A program made the translations under genes and the position numbers. The notes beneath the pieces are model-generated. The model saw nothing but the letters and a program-made list of their open reading frames with translations. It searched no databases and was not told the origin of the DNA. Below are positions 8,902-16,889 of a DNA stretch of 64,000 nt, piece by piece (position 1 is the first letter of the stretch; every line of letters begins with the position of its first letter). Source of the DNA: Massilia eurypsychrophila (lineage in GTDB: Bacteria; Pseudomonadota; Gammaproteobacteria; Burkholderiales; Burkholderiaceae_D); NCBI RefSeq assembly GCF_002760655.1, contig NZ_PDOC01000001.1, positions 62,001-126,000 of the forward strand, read 5' to 3'.

Positions 8902-9468
8902 CTAGTCGCGCGCCAGGGCCAGGAATTCGGTGCGCAGGCCCAGGTTCGGCTGCAGCTCGCCCAGCATCGCCGAGGTGATCGTTTCTTCGCCCGGGGTGCG
9001 GATGCCGCGGCTTTCCATGCACAGGTGGCGGCACTTGATGACCACGCCTACGGCCTTCGGCTCGAGCACTTCCATCAGCGCGTTGGCGATCTGGATCGTC
9101 ATGCGCTCCTGCACCTGCAGGCGCTTGGCGAAGCAGTCGACCAGCCGGGTCAGCTTGGACAGGCCGACGATCTTGCCGTTCGGCAGATAGCCGATGGTGG
9201 CCTTGCCGAAGAACGGCGCCAGGTGGTGCTCGCAGTGGCTGTAGACGGGAATGCCGCGCACCACGATCAGCTCGTTGTACTGCTCGGCGCCGTCCTCGAA
9301 CGCCTTGAGCAGCGACACCGGATCCTGCGCGTAGCCGGAGGTCCAGTGCTTCCACGCCTTCGACACGCGCGCCGGTGTTTCGGCCAGGCCCGGGCGGTCC
9401 GGGTCTTCGCCGAAGCTGCTCAGCAGCCGGCGCCAGTCATTTTCCGAGAAGGCATCATGGTGGGACAT
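8902..9468 (-). CDS. folE: GTP cyclohydrolase I
   Basis: 188 residues, close to the usual bacterial size. The enzyme opens GTP to 7,8-dihydroneopterin triphosphate, the first step to tetrahydrofolate, in the cytoplasm as a decamer. The zinc ligands are present in SHCEHHLAPF and KCRHLCMESRG, and the surrounding signatures (YLPNGKIVGLSKL, RLQVQERMTIQIA) are typical. The ATG at 9468 follows an AGGG site. The next gene downstream encodes the thioredoxin-fold protein, starting one base after this stop. Confidence 0.96.
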   Translation of the reverse strand: MSHHDAFSENDWRRLLSSFGEDPDRPGLAETPARVSKAWKHWTSGYAQDPVSLLKAFEDGAEQYNELIVVRGIPVYSHCEHHLAPFFGKATIGYLPNGKIVGLSKLTRLVDCFAKRLQVQERMTIQIANALMEVLEPKAVGVVIKCRHLCMESRGIRTPGEETITSAMLGELQPNLGLRTEFLALARD

Positions 9469-9594
9469 TGGTCGTACCCTAATTTTAACGATTGCCGACA
9501 GTATATAGAAAATGCGGAGGGCCGGCCTGCGGAGGGCGGGTCATTTCCCGTCAGAAATTGAACGCCGCGGCAAGACCTGCATCCGGCCCCGCTG

Positions 9595-10413
9595 CTACTG
9601 CGGCGGGCGGTGCGCGTCGATCAGCATGCTCGACACCGACACGTGGGCGATCCGCTCGGGCCAGGCGTCGCCGGGGCCGAACCAGCGCGCTTCGGCAATT
9701 TCGATGCCGTCGACGCGGATCTCGCCGTCGAGATAGTCGGCGGTAAACGCCAGCATCAGCGAATGGGGAAACGGCCACGACTGGCTGGAAAAATACTGCA
9801 GGTTGTGCACGCGCAGGCCGACTTCCTCGAACACTTCGCGGTGCACCGCCTCCTCCACCGATTCGCCCGCTTCGAGAAAGCCCGCCAGCGGACTGAAGCG
9901 CTTGGTCGGCGACGCGCTGTGCAGCGCCAGCAGCACCGCGTCGCCCTTGCGGATCAGCACCATCATGGCCGGCGAGATGCGCGGATAGGCCAGGTGGCCG
10001 CAGCGGTTGCACTTGAAGCAGCGCTCGCCGGCGGCGAGCTGCATCGCGCTGGCGCAGGCGCCGCAGAAACGGTGCGTGCGCGCCCACTCGGCCAGCTGGG
10101 AGGCGCGCCCGGCCAGCCCCAGCAGGTCTTCGTCCATCGCGCCGAACAGCGAGCGCAGGCCGCGCCAGGCGTAGCCGGCGGCCGGCGCCTCGTCGCGCTC
10201 GACCCAGCCGGCCTGGCAGTAGCGGCCATCGAGCAGGCCGAGCGGATGGAGCTGGTGCGCGCCCAGCTCGAGCCGCGCCAGCGCGGCCGGGTCCGGCAGC
10301 GACAGGTCCTCCTCGCGCACCAGCAGCCGGCCCTGGAAGAACAGGAACGTGAGCGGCTCGGCGTGGTCTTGCTGCGCCATCAGCGGGACGAAGGAAGCAG
10401 GTGTTCTGAGCAT
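9595..10413 (-). CDS. nudC: NudC-type NADH pyrophosphatase (Nudix hydrolase)
   Basis: 272 residues from the ATG at 10413. Layout as in NudC: an N-terminal domain, a four-cysteine zinc ribbon (CGAC ... CFKC/NRCG around residues 122-145), then the Nudix fold. The Nudix box is intact: GFLEAGESVEEAVHREVFEE plus VGL, with the REVFEE glutamates that hold the metal. The SQSWPFPHSLM segment after it is the NADH-pyrophosphatase signature. These enzymes split NAD(H) to NMN(H) and AMP and can remove NAD caps from RNA. The frame is open up to 10542, but the extra 43 residues are Pro/Ala-rich and run into the region before the divergent GGDEF gene, so I use the internal start that gives the normal length. 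Confidence 0.92.
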   Translation of the reverse strand: MLRTPASFVPLMAQQDHAEPLTFLFFQGRLLVREEDLSLPDPAALARLELGAHQLHPLGLLDGRYCQAGWVERDEAPAAGYAWRGLRSLFGAMDEDLLGLAGRASQLAEWARTHRFCGACASAMQLAAGERCFKCNRCGHLAYPRISPAMMVLIRKGDAVLLALHSASPTKRFSPLAGFLEAGESVEEAVHREVFEEVGLRVHNLQYFSSQSWPFPHSLMLAFTADYLDGEIRVDGIEIAEARWFGPGDAWPERIAHVSVSSMLIDAHRPPQ

Positions 10414-10559
10414 GGCGGCAGTCGGCGGGAAGGAGGAGGCGATGGCGGCAATGATACCGGTTTTCGTGCGCGCCGGCGCAGCGGCGCCAATGCACACCGG
10501 AACCACGGGCGGGCTGCGCGGTCTAAGGGGTCTGATTGCCATCCGGACGTAAATCGCCC

Positions 10560-11906
10560 ATGAGACTACCGCACTTCATCCGTGCCAATGTCGACTCCAT
10601 CCTCGACGAATGGGAGAAGTTCGCCCAAGCTTTCAAGCATGCCGAAGGCCTCGACCAGACCGCGCTGCGCGACCATGCGCGCGGCATTTTGCTGGTCATC
10701 TGCGACGACCTCGAGTGCGAGCAAAGTTCCAGCGAGCGCGACGAAAAGTCGAAGGGCCGGGCGCCGCCGATGCCGGCCGAGACCGAAGCGGCGATGCACG
10801 GCCTGTCGCGCTATGTGGAAGGCTTCGACGTCAACGAATCGATTGCCGAATTTCGCGCCCTGCGCGCCAGCGTGCTGCGCTTGTCGGTCGACTCGCTGGC
10901 GCTGCCGTCGGTGGCGGCCGACGACATCACCCGGTTCAACGAAGCGATCGACCAGGCGGTGGCCGAATCGCTGGCCCGCTTTACCGACATGAAGGAGCGG
11001 CGCAACCGGCTGTTCGAGGCCCTGCTGTCGAGTTCGCCCGACCTGAACTACATCCTCGAAACGACCGGCGCCATCATCTACGCCAACAGGGCGTTCAGCG
11101 ACGTCTTCCAGAAGATTCCCGCCGAGCTGATCGGCAACGACTTCCGGTCGCTGTGCAAGCCGTTCGTGCGCGACATCGAGCGCCAGCTGAAAAGCGTCGT
11201 CGCCACCCGCAAGACCCACCGCGGCGAAATGTTCACCCAGCTCGACGGCGGCGAAGAGCGCGCCTACGAATACCTGCTGGTGCCGGTGTTCAACCCGGCC
11301 GGCGTCTGCGAGGCGGTGGCCGGCAGCGCGCGCGACATCACCGAGCGCAAGGCGTCCGAAGAGCGCGTCCGCCGCAGCGCCAACCACGATTTCCTCACCG
11401 AGCTGCCGAACCGCAGCCTGTTTCGCGAGCGGCTCGAGCATGAAATCAAGCACTCGACCCGCACCGGCCTGCCGCTGGGGCTGATGTTCATTGACCTCGA
11501 CCTGTTCAAGGAGGTCAACGACCGGCTCGGCCACGCCGCCGGCGACCAGATGCTGCAGGAAGTGGCGCGCCGCATCAGCAAGTGCGTGCGCGACACAGAT
11601 ACCGTGGCGCGCCTGGGCGGCGACGAATTCACCGTCATCCTGACCGACGTGACCTTGCCGGACCACATCGAAAGCATCGCCGCCGAGATCCTCGACGAGC
11701 TGCGCCGCCCGTTCGAGCTGGCCGCCGGCGAGGCGTCGATCTCGTGCAGCATCGGCATCACCGTCTGTCCGGGCGACGGCATCACCCCGGACGAGCTGGT
11801 GCGCAACGCCGACGAGGCGATGTACGCGTCCAAGAATGCCGGGCGCAACGGTTACCAGTTCTTTACGGTGGCGATGCGCGGCGTCGGCAGTGGCGGGCCT
11901 GTCTGA
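10560..11906 (+). CDS. Diguanylate cyclase with N-terminal sensor, PAS and GGDEF domains
   Basis: 448 residues, cytoplasmic. Residues 1-150 resemble the helical RsbR/RsbT-antagonist-type sensor domain (four-helix bundle starting MRLPHFIRANVDSILDEWE). A PAS domain follows at about 155-270, ending in the SARDITERK linker. The GGDEF domain occupies about 280-440, with an intact LGGDEF (353-357) and an RDTD inhibitory site (344-347) five residues before it, so it should make c-di-GMP and be product-inhibited. There is no EAL domain. The ATG at 10560 is preferred over a TTG eight codons upstream. It is divergent from nudC. Confidence 0.9.
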   Translation: MRLPHFIRANVDSILDEWEKFAQAFKHAEGLDQTALRDHARGILLVICDDLECEQSSSERDEKSKGRAPPMPAETEAAMHGLSRYVEGFDVNESIAEFRALRASVLRLSVDSLALPSVAADDITRFNEAIDQAVAESLARFTDMKERRNRLFEALLSSSPDLNYILETTGAIIYANRAFSDVFQKIPAELIGNDFRSLCKPFVRDIERQLKSVVATRKTHRGEMFTQLDGGEERAYEYLLVPVFNPAGVCEAVAGSARDITERKASEERVRRSANHDFLTELPNRSLFRERLEHEIKHSTRTGLPLGLMFIDLDLFKEVNDRLGHAAGDQMLQEVARRISKCVRDTDTVARLGGDEFTVILTDVTLPDHIESIAAEILDELRRPFELAAGEASISCSIGITVCPGDGITPDELVRNADEAMYASKNAGRNGYQFFTVAMRGVGSGGPV

Positions 11907-11959
11907 ACACCAGGCCCGCACTTTACCCGCTCGCAAGCAACGCTGTGCGCTGGCGACAC

Positions 11960-12256
11960 TCACTTTTTCATGGCGTCCTTTTTCATCATGTCCTTGGACA
12001 TGGCGTCATGCGTCATGCTGTCCTTTGCCATGCCATCCTTGGCCATATCGCCCTGTTTCATGGTCGCATGCTTCTTGGCGGATTTTTTTGCATCCTTGCC
12101 CATCGCGCCCTTCGCCATCCCGTCACTGGCCATCGCATCGGCATGCATGCCGTCTTTCTTCATGCCATCGGCGCTGTTCATCTTGTCCTGCGCCAAGGCG
12201 CCGCCGCATGCACATGCGATCGCCATCGCCATCGTTGCTGTCACTATGGTGTTCAT
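11960..12256 (-). CDS. Pentapeptide MXKDX repeat protein, exported
   Basis: 98 residues. A signal peptide (MNTIVTATMAMAIACACGGALA, cleaved before Gln) is followed by a mature part made of degenerate five-residue repeats of the type M-x-K-D-x (DGMKKDGM, DSMTHDAM, DMMKKDAM), rich in Met, Lys and Asp. This is the known MXKDX family, found mostly in beta- and gammaproteobacteria, and exported to the periplasm. Methionine-rich repeats of this kind have been suggested to bind metals or act as oxidant sinks, but no function is established. It lies divergently next to an ECF sigma factor and its zinc-finger partner, which may control it. Confidence 0.88.
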   Translation of the reverse strand: MNTIVTATMAMAIACACGGALAQDKMNSADGMKKDGMHADAMASDGMAKGAMGKDAKKSAKKHATMKQGDMAKDGMAKDSMTHDAMSKDMMKKDAMKK

Positions 12257-12475
12257 GGTATTTCCCTTGAATGGTCCGCACGCATGCCGGGTTCGGATGT
12301 TCCCGTACAGGTGAGGTCATCGATTGGTCTGGCGCACCATGCGATCCTTACACAGGGCGCTGAAAGAAAATTGTCGTAAGGATCCGTGCCGCCAAACGAC
12401 TGACTGTGCGCTGCGCTAGAATTGCCAACCGCGCAGCGCGACGTTCGCTGGACGCACTCTCAACCTGGGCAGCAC

Positions 12476-13051
12476 ATGGATTCGACGCTTCACATCACCG
12501 CTCAGCTTGAAGCGATGCGGCCGCAGCTGCTGAGGTTTGCCCTGGTTCAGCTGCGCAACAAGCCGCTGGCGGAAGACGCCGTGCAGGACGCCCTCGTCGC
12601 GGTGCTCGAAAAGCCGGCTAGCTTCCAGGGCAAGTCTTCGTTGCGCACCTACGTCACCGGCATCCTCAAATACAAGATCATCGACGCCTTGCGGGCATCG
12701 CAGCGCGAGCAGACGTTGCAATCCGACGATCAGCAATCCGACGCCGACATGATCGATGCGCTGTTTCTCGCCGGCGGCCACACCGCCGAGATGCCGCGCA
12801 AGTGGGGCGATCCCGATGACACTCTGGCGCAGAAGGATTTCTTTCGCGTGCTCGAAACATGCATGGAGAATCTGCCGCCGCAGACGGCGCGGATATTCAT
12901 GATGCGCGAATGGCTAGAACTGGAAACGGACGAAATTTGTCAGGCATTGGCGGTCACCCCATCCAACGTCTGGGTGGTACTGTATCGCGCCCGCTTGCGC
13001 CTGCGGGAGTGCCTGGACCTGAACTGGTTTGGCGACCGCGCGGCGCGATGA
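12476..13051 (+). CDS. ECF RNA polymerase sigma factor
   Basis: 191 residues. Region 2 (about 8-75) shows LRFALVQLRNKPLAEDAVQDALVAVLEK and the -10-recognition helix; region 4 (about 125-180) shows LPPQTARIFMMREWLELETDEICQAL followed by the helix-turn-helix TPSNVWVVLYRARLRLRECL. It directs RNA polymerase to a small stress regulon. The ATG at 12476 is chosen over an upstream TTG because the residues before it do not fit the family. The stop overlaps an ATG of the next gene (ATGA at 13048-13051), so the two are coupled. This is the kind that pairs with a small zinc-finger protein rather than with a membrane anti-sigma factor. Confidence 0.92.
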   Translation: MDSTLHITAQLEAMRPQLLRFALVQLRNKPLAEDAVQDALVAVLEKPASFQGKSSLRTYVTGILKYKIIDALRASQREQTLQSDDQQSDADMIDALFLAGGHTAEMPRKWGDPDDTLAQKDFFRVLETCMENLPPQTARIFMMREWLELETDEICQALAVTPSNVWVVLYRARLRLRECLDLNWFGDRAAR

Positions 13052-13068
13052 ACCGCCCTGGAGATCGT

Positions 13069-13263
13069 ATGGAAAAAGAGAATCAACTAAAACCGACGTG
13101 CCGCGAAGTGCATCGCCTGGTGTCGGAAGGGATGGACCGGAAGCTGTCGATGGTGGAACGCGGAAGGATGCGGGTCCATCTTGTGATGTGCACCGCATGT
13201 ACCCGTTTTAATCACCAGATGGATGTGCTGCGCAAGGCCGTGCGCAGCACGCCTCCGGACTAA
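13069..13263 (+). CDS. Small zinc-finger (zf-HC2/ZAS-like) protein, putative anti-sigma factor
   Basis: 64 residues from the ATG at 13069, which has a GGAG site five bases upstream. An alternative ATG at 13048 overlaps the sigma-factor stop and would add seven residues. The protein contains CREVHRLVSEGMD and, later, H-LVM-C-TA-C, giving the His-x3-Cys-x2-Cys zinc motif of ZAS anti-sigma domains. There is no membrane segment. Its place directly behind the ECF sigma gene strongly suggests that it binds and restrains that factor; this is inference from position and motif. Confidence 0.82.
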   Translation: MEKENQLKPTCREVHRLVSEGMDRKLSMVERGRMRVHLVMCTACTRFNHQMDVLRKAVRSTPPD

Positions 13264-13334
13264 CGGCACGAGCTTTTCGGATGGCGCTGGTGAGACCGCC
13301 GATACCGCCGGCCGCCGCGTGCCCGGTAAGGCGG

Positions 13335-13368
13335 GCCCTTGCCGTCGGCGTCAAACGGCGGCAAGGGC
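13335..13368. other. Stem-loop between convergent zf-HC2 and cynS genes
   Basis: A ten-base perfect stem (GCCCTTGCCG at 13335-13344 pairing with 13359-13368) with a 14-base loop, between two convergent genes. No T-run follows on either strand, so it is not a standard intrinsic terminator, though it may slow polymerase or protect 3' ends. Confidence 0.4.
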
Positions 13369-13377
13369 GCGTCATCA

Positions 13378-13821
13378 TCAGTAGGTCTTGTAAGCCAGGA
13401 ACTTGCCGCTCATCTGGATATTCACGCGGTCGCCGGCGTCGTGCGGCTCGCGCACCAGGTCCATCTTGAAGTCGATCGCGCTCATGATGCCGTCGCCGAA
13501 CTCCTCATGGATCAGTTCCTTGAAGGTGGTGCCGTACACGCTGATCAATTCGTAGAAGCGGTAGATCAGCGGATCGGTCGGCACCTGCGTCGGCAGCGAA
13601 CCCTTGTAGGGCACCGCCATCAGCCAGCGCTGGTCTTCTTCGCTCAGGCCAAAGTAGTCCGCAACGATGCCGGCCTGCCTGGCGTCGAGCGTCATCTGGC
13701 CGAGGCAGGCGGCGGTGACCCACTCCTTGCTCAGGCCGACCTTGGCGGCCACGTCGGCCCACTTCAGGCCGCGCGTGACTTTGGCGGTGATGATTTTTTC
13801 GGTGACTTCGAGACGGCTCAT
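13378..13821 (-). CDS. cynS: Cyanate hydratase (cyanase)
   Basis: 147 residues, close to the 156 of the E. coli enzyme. It turns cyanate plus bicarbonate into ammonia and CO2, in the cytoplasm, as a decamer. The N-terminal half is a helix-turn-helix-like dimerisation domain (TRGLKWADVAAKVGLSKEW). The C-terminal half carries the catalytic residues Arg and Glu in YRFYE and Ser in GIMSAIDF. The ATG at 13821 follows GAGGAA; the frame is open further upstream (to 14019), but that part has no similarity. No carbonic anhydrase (cynT) or transporter lies next to it. Confidence 0.95.
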   Translation of the reverse strand: MSRLEVTEKIITAKVTRGLKWADVAAKVGLSKEWVTAACLGQMTLDARQAGIVADYFGLSEEDQRWLMAVPYKGSLPTQVPTDPLIYRFYELISVYGTTFKELIHEEFGDGIMSAIDFKMDLVREPHDAGDRVNIQMSGKFLAYKTY

Positions 13822-14210
13822 GCGATTCCTCGGTTGCAAATGGATGGTTGTGTCCATGCGCGACAACTTCGCCTGGCGCCCCGAAATGGCGTCAGCCGCC
13901 CGCAGATGGTGCGGTGACCGAGACATCGCGGCGCCAGTGACCGGATCGCGCGCCCAACGGCTGCATGTGCACGCATGGATGCCGGTACCGATGCAAGTCG
14001 CGTGCCAACGATACGCCAAAGAAATGCGGCACGGAACCCAAACAGTTCCAGGCAGTTTCGTCGAATCAGTTGGCTGTATATCAGAACCGTTGTGTGTAGC
14101 TGCAGACGTAAACAGTCATGGTCAAACAGTGCATGGTGCCTACAGCTGCGGGAGGTATTGCTCGGCGTATGCCGCGATCAATAACCATTTTGTCAACAAG
14201 GCTCAAGCCC
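13822..14210. other. Intergenic region upstream of cynS
   Basis: About 390 bp between cynS and the AbiEii gene, both on the minus strand. It must hold the cynS promoter. I see no gene, no strong hairpin and no clear promoter match. Confidence 0.4.
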
Positions 14211-15125
14211 CTACATCCTGAAACCAGGGCCGTCATCGTCGCGCGCCCGGTTGAGGTGGGCAGCCATCGACTCCAGGACCTGGCCGACTGTGCTCTTGAG
14301 GTACTCCGCGAACTTGGGTTCACGCAGGGTTCGCGCGAGCGTGTCCGCATCGATGAACCTCGTCATCTGATCAACAAATGGCTTGCTGTCGACAAAGCCA
14401 GGAAGCCTGTCGATCGCATCCTTGATCAGCTCCGCATAATCTTCAATGTGGTAGTCCTCTATCTTCCGCTCGACCAGCTCCGGATTCAGTTTGGCACCTT
14501 GCTGCTGTAGCCATGCGATGTCCCAAATGTCCCGGTACCGGATATTTTTGACCGACGCGGGGAATGCGACAACCTTGTCCGCCAGGATCTCGTCAAGCGT
14601 CTCGGCATTGACAAGCACCAGACCATAACCCAGCAGAAAGTCATAGTTCTGGCGCAGGGGTACCAGCTCGCTGGTGTGCGCAGGGATATTGGCGATCTCC
14701 AGCTTGATCCGCTGGCGCGGCATGTCCCGCTGCGCGGGCGAGGTCTCGACGCTCACTTGCCACTTGTCGACGCGGACGTTGTCGTAATCGGGCGAGGTGG
14801 CCATCTCCCTCGGCTCCTTGACCTCGACCGCCAAGCCGTACCGCTGGCCGATGTGTTTTTCAATGCAGGCCTTGATGGCCTGCATCTTCTGCGAGCTGAA
14901 GTCGCGGCCACCGGCGAAGTCGAGATCTTCGCTGAAGCGATTCGAGCCGCGGCAAAGGCGCAGGGACGTGCCGCCCTGGAAGACCAGATCCTTCAGCAGA
15001 CCCGCCGAATCGAGGGCATAGAAGATATCGTAATGGAGGATTTCTTTTTCTACGACGGGCCTCATGGCGGTGCGGCCCGGCTGCTGCATCGCGACGTCAA
15101 CCAGTTCTTTGAAATTTTCAGGCAT
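14211..15125 (-). CDS. AbiEii/AbiGii-type nucleotidyltransferase toxin
   Basis: 304 residues from the ATG at 15125 (a TTG two codons upstream is also possible). The nucleotidyltransferase core is visible: QGGTSLRLCRG with GGTSL at 51-55, then SEDLDF with the metal-binding aspartates (67-70), and the later ETLDEILADKVVAF motif typical of the AbiEii family. AbiEii toxins are type IV toxin-antitoxin partners; related enzymes add nucleotides to tRNA acceptor ends and stop growth, giving abortive phage defence. The start overlaps the AbiEi stop by eight bases, so the toxin is translated after its antitoxin. Confidence 0.93.
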   Translation of the reverse strand: MPENFKELVDVAMQQPGRTAMRPVVEKEILHYDIFYALDSAGLLKDLVFQGGTSLRLCRGSNRFSEDLDFAGGRDFSSQKMQAIKACIEKHIGQRYGLAVEVKEPREMATSPDYDNVRVDKWQVSVETSPAQRDMPRQRIKLEIANIPAHTSELVPLRQNYDFLLGYGLVLVNAETLDEILADKVVAFPASVKNIRYRDIWDIAWLQQQGAKLNPELVERKIEDYHIEDYAELIKDAIDRLPGFVDSKPFVDQMTRFIDADTLARTLREPKFAEYLKSTVGQVLESMAAHLNRARDDDGPGFRM

Positions 15126-15663
15126 CGGCAAGTTCTTTCATATCGATCATGCTGGTGTTGCGGCCGGAGCGCATGAGATCGGCAATCGCAGCCTGCTTGG
15201 TGGCGATGCGCAGCGGCCGCCCCTTCACAGTGAGCGTTCGCTGAATGAGCTCTGCCAGCCGGCGTTTAGTGTGCGTGAACTCGACGGTTCCATACGGAGT
15301 CTGGTAGACGCCATTCGCGCCCGTGGTCATCAGGGTGATGCGGCTCATAGGTACCTGGGAAATGACCCCATATTCGGACAGCATTGACTCCCTGGTCACG
15401 TAGGAAAAATGGCCCCGGCGAAGCACCGCGGCGATGTCCTCGATGACCTGTCCTCTCTTGGACTTGGCCATGGTATTGACGTAGATGCCCTTGGCCACCC
15501 GCTGCAAGATCCCATCGGACACCAGGCGCTGCAGCGACTTTTCGAAGGCCTTCTCCTTCTCATACGGGAAGGCCTTGGCGAGGTCTCCTTTGGAGAGGAC
15601 GTACACTCCCACGCGGTCCAACGCGGTAAGTTTGTTGATGGCCTCGATCTTATTCATTCTCAA
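15118..15663 (-). CDS. AbiEi-type antitoxin / transcriptional repressor
   Basis: 181 residues. The N-terminal part (about 1-75) is a winged helix-turn-helix domain (KGDLAKAFPYEKEKAFEKSL ... LVSDGILQRVAKGIYV); the C-terminal part is the AbiEi antitoxin domain (YVTRESMLSEYGVISQVPMSRITLMTTG). In the family the C-terminal domain neutralises AbiEii and the N-terminal domain represses the operon through inverted repeats in the promoter. A matching inverted repeat lies at 15706-15723, upstream of this gene. The start at 15663 follows a GAG-rich site. Confidence 0.92.
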   Translation of the reverse strand: MRMNKIEAINKLTALDRVGVYVLSKGDLAKAFPYEKEKAFEKSLQRLVSDGILQRVAKGIYVNTMAKSKRGQVIEDIAAVLRRGHFSYVTRESMLSEYGVISQVPMSRITLMTTGANGVYQTPYGTVEFTHTKRRLAELIQRTLTVKGRPLRIATKQAAIADLMRSGRNTSMIDMKELADA

Positions 15664-15699
15664 CTCCTCAACCGGTAGGCAACACGACCATTAAGTATA

Positions 15700-15729
15700 A
15701 TCATACCCTAACAATATGTAGGGCACCAA
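15700..15729 (-). promoter_or_regulatory. Predicted abiE promoter with an operator filling its spacer
   Basis: Read on the minus strand, a -35-like TTGGTG (15724-15729) and a -10-like TATGAT (15700-15705) are separated by exactly 18 bases. Those 18 bases (15706-15723) are the inverted repeat CCCTA-N8-TAGGG. It lies 36 bp upstream of the AbiEi start. A repressor bound there would cover both promoter elements, as expected for AbiEi autoregulation. The promoter and operator calls are inference from sequence. Confidence 0.55.
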
Positions 15730-15904
15730 TGAACTTAACGTGCACTCGTCGCTGAGCCAGGCCTTGCCCCGGAAAGCCACGCTGGGCCTGTGCTTACCAA
15801 CGGTCAGATGGGTCATCGATTCTCGGCGGTTTGGGTCAATCGGCTACAGCATCAAGAGGTCTACCCAAATTATCAATTCTTTGTACAAGAACTCCAGAAA
15901 AAGT

Positions 15905-15940
15905 AAAAAAGCCCCGTAACTTCAACAGTTACGGGGCTTT
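15905..15940 (-). terminator. Intrinsic terminator of ssb
   Basis: Perfect 11-bp stem GCCCCGTAACT (15911-15921) with its complement at 15927-15937, 5-base loop. On the minus strand it is followed by TTTTTT, and it lies about 30 bp after the ssb stop. A shorter T-run also follows on the plus strand. Confidence 0.9.
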
Positions 15941-15966
15941 GTTTACAACTTGTTCCTTGGTGTGCC

Positions 15967-16470
15967 TTAGAAAGGGATGTCGTCGTCCATGTCCGAGAAG
16001 TTCGGCGCCGGCTTCGGCTGCGGACGCGCTGCTGGCGCCGGCGGCGCCTGGCGCTGCTGCTGCGGCTGTGGACGGCTCGGGGCGCTGTTCTCGTAGCCGC
16101 CGCCATCGTCCATGCCGCTGTCGCCGCCCATGCCCTGGCGACCGCCCAGCATCTGCATGTTCTCGGCGACGATGTCGGTTGCGTACTTCTCGACGCCGTC
16201 CTTGTCGGTGTACTTGCGGGTCTGCAGGCGGCCCTCGACGTACACGGAGGAACCTTTCTTCAGGTACTGGCCGACGATCTCAGCCAGGCGGCCGAAGAAC
16301 GAAATGCGGTGCCACTCGGTGAGCTCTTTCTGCTCGCCGGTATTCTTGTCCTTCGACTTGTACGATGTGGCCACAGCGATGTTGGCGATCGCGTCGCCGC
16401 TCGGCATGTAGCGGATCTCCGGATCCCGCCCCAGGTTGCCGACGATGATGACCTTGTTTACAGATGCCAT
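15967..16470 (-). CDS. ssb: Single-stranded DNA-binding protein
   Basis: 167 residues. The OB-fold occupies residues 1-110 ([52 protein letters not shown]). It is followed by a flexible Gly/Pro/Gln-rich linker and the acidic tip DMDDDIPF, which recruits replication and repair proteins. It works as a tetramer at forks and repair sites. The gene is divergent from uvrA and shares with it an upstream region that contains a LexA box, the same arrangement as in E. coli. A strong terminator follows. Confidence 0.97.
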   Translation of the reverse strand: MASVNKVIIVGNLGRDPEIRYMPSGDAIANIAVATSYKSKDKNTGEQKELTEWHRISFFGRLAEIVGQYLKKGSSVYVEGRLQTRKYTDKDGVEKYATDIVAENMQMLGGRQGMGGDSGMDDGGGYENSAPSRPQPQQQRQAPPAPAARPQPKPAPNFSDMDDDIPF

Positions 16471-16889
16471 GTGTTGCTCCTCTGAATTTTTGTGGACCCT
16501 GGCTCTGCACTTGACTAAGCGCCAGGGATATCGGTGTCCTTGCGAACACCCGCTATTATCGCGGAAGTTAAACGGCTTGTTTAGCTATTTTCACACTATC
16601 TGACCGGCCCGGGCAGCCCGAAATATATTTTGAACTTCTGGCGGTTTTGCCATTGGAACGCCAGCATCACGTCCCAAATACGAGCGTCGCCAGCTTTATA
16701 TACCGCCAGCAATAATACTGTTATTATATACAGTAGTTCTCCCAAAATCCATCACGCCGCCCGTCCGGCAATCGTGGCTGCCAGGAGCGCGAGCATTGAA
16801 ACACGGCTATAGTTACAGGTTGCCCCTTTTTTGGCCCGCCGACATTGGTTCGTACGCGCCGGCCCGCACCACCATTGAAAGCACACTAC
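16471..16889. other. Divergent ssb-uvrA control region
   Basis: About 420 bp between the divergent starts of ssb and uvrA. It is AT-richer than its surroundings and holds the LexA box at 16716-16735. No gene is supported in it. Confidence 0.6.
16716..16735. promoter_or_regulatory. LexA (SOS) box upstream of uvrA
   Basis: CTGT-N8-ACAG with an AT-only centre (TATTATAT) and flanking TA on both sides, matching the full E. coli-type LexA consensus. It lies 154 bp before the uvrA ATG and 245 bp before the ssb ATG, so it could control one or both genes. Confidence 0.88.
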
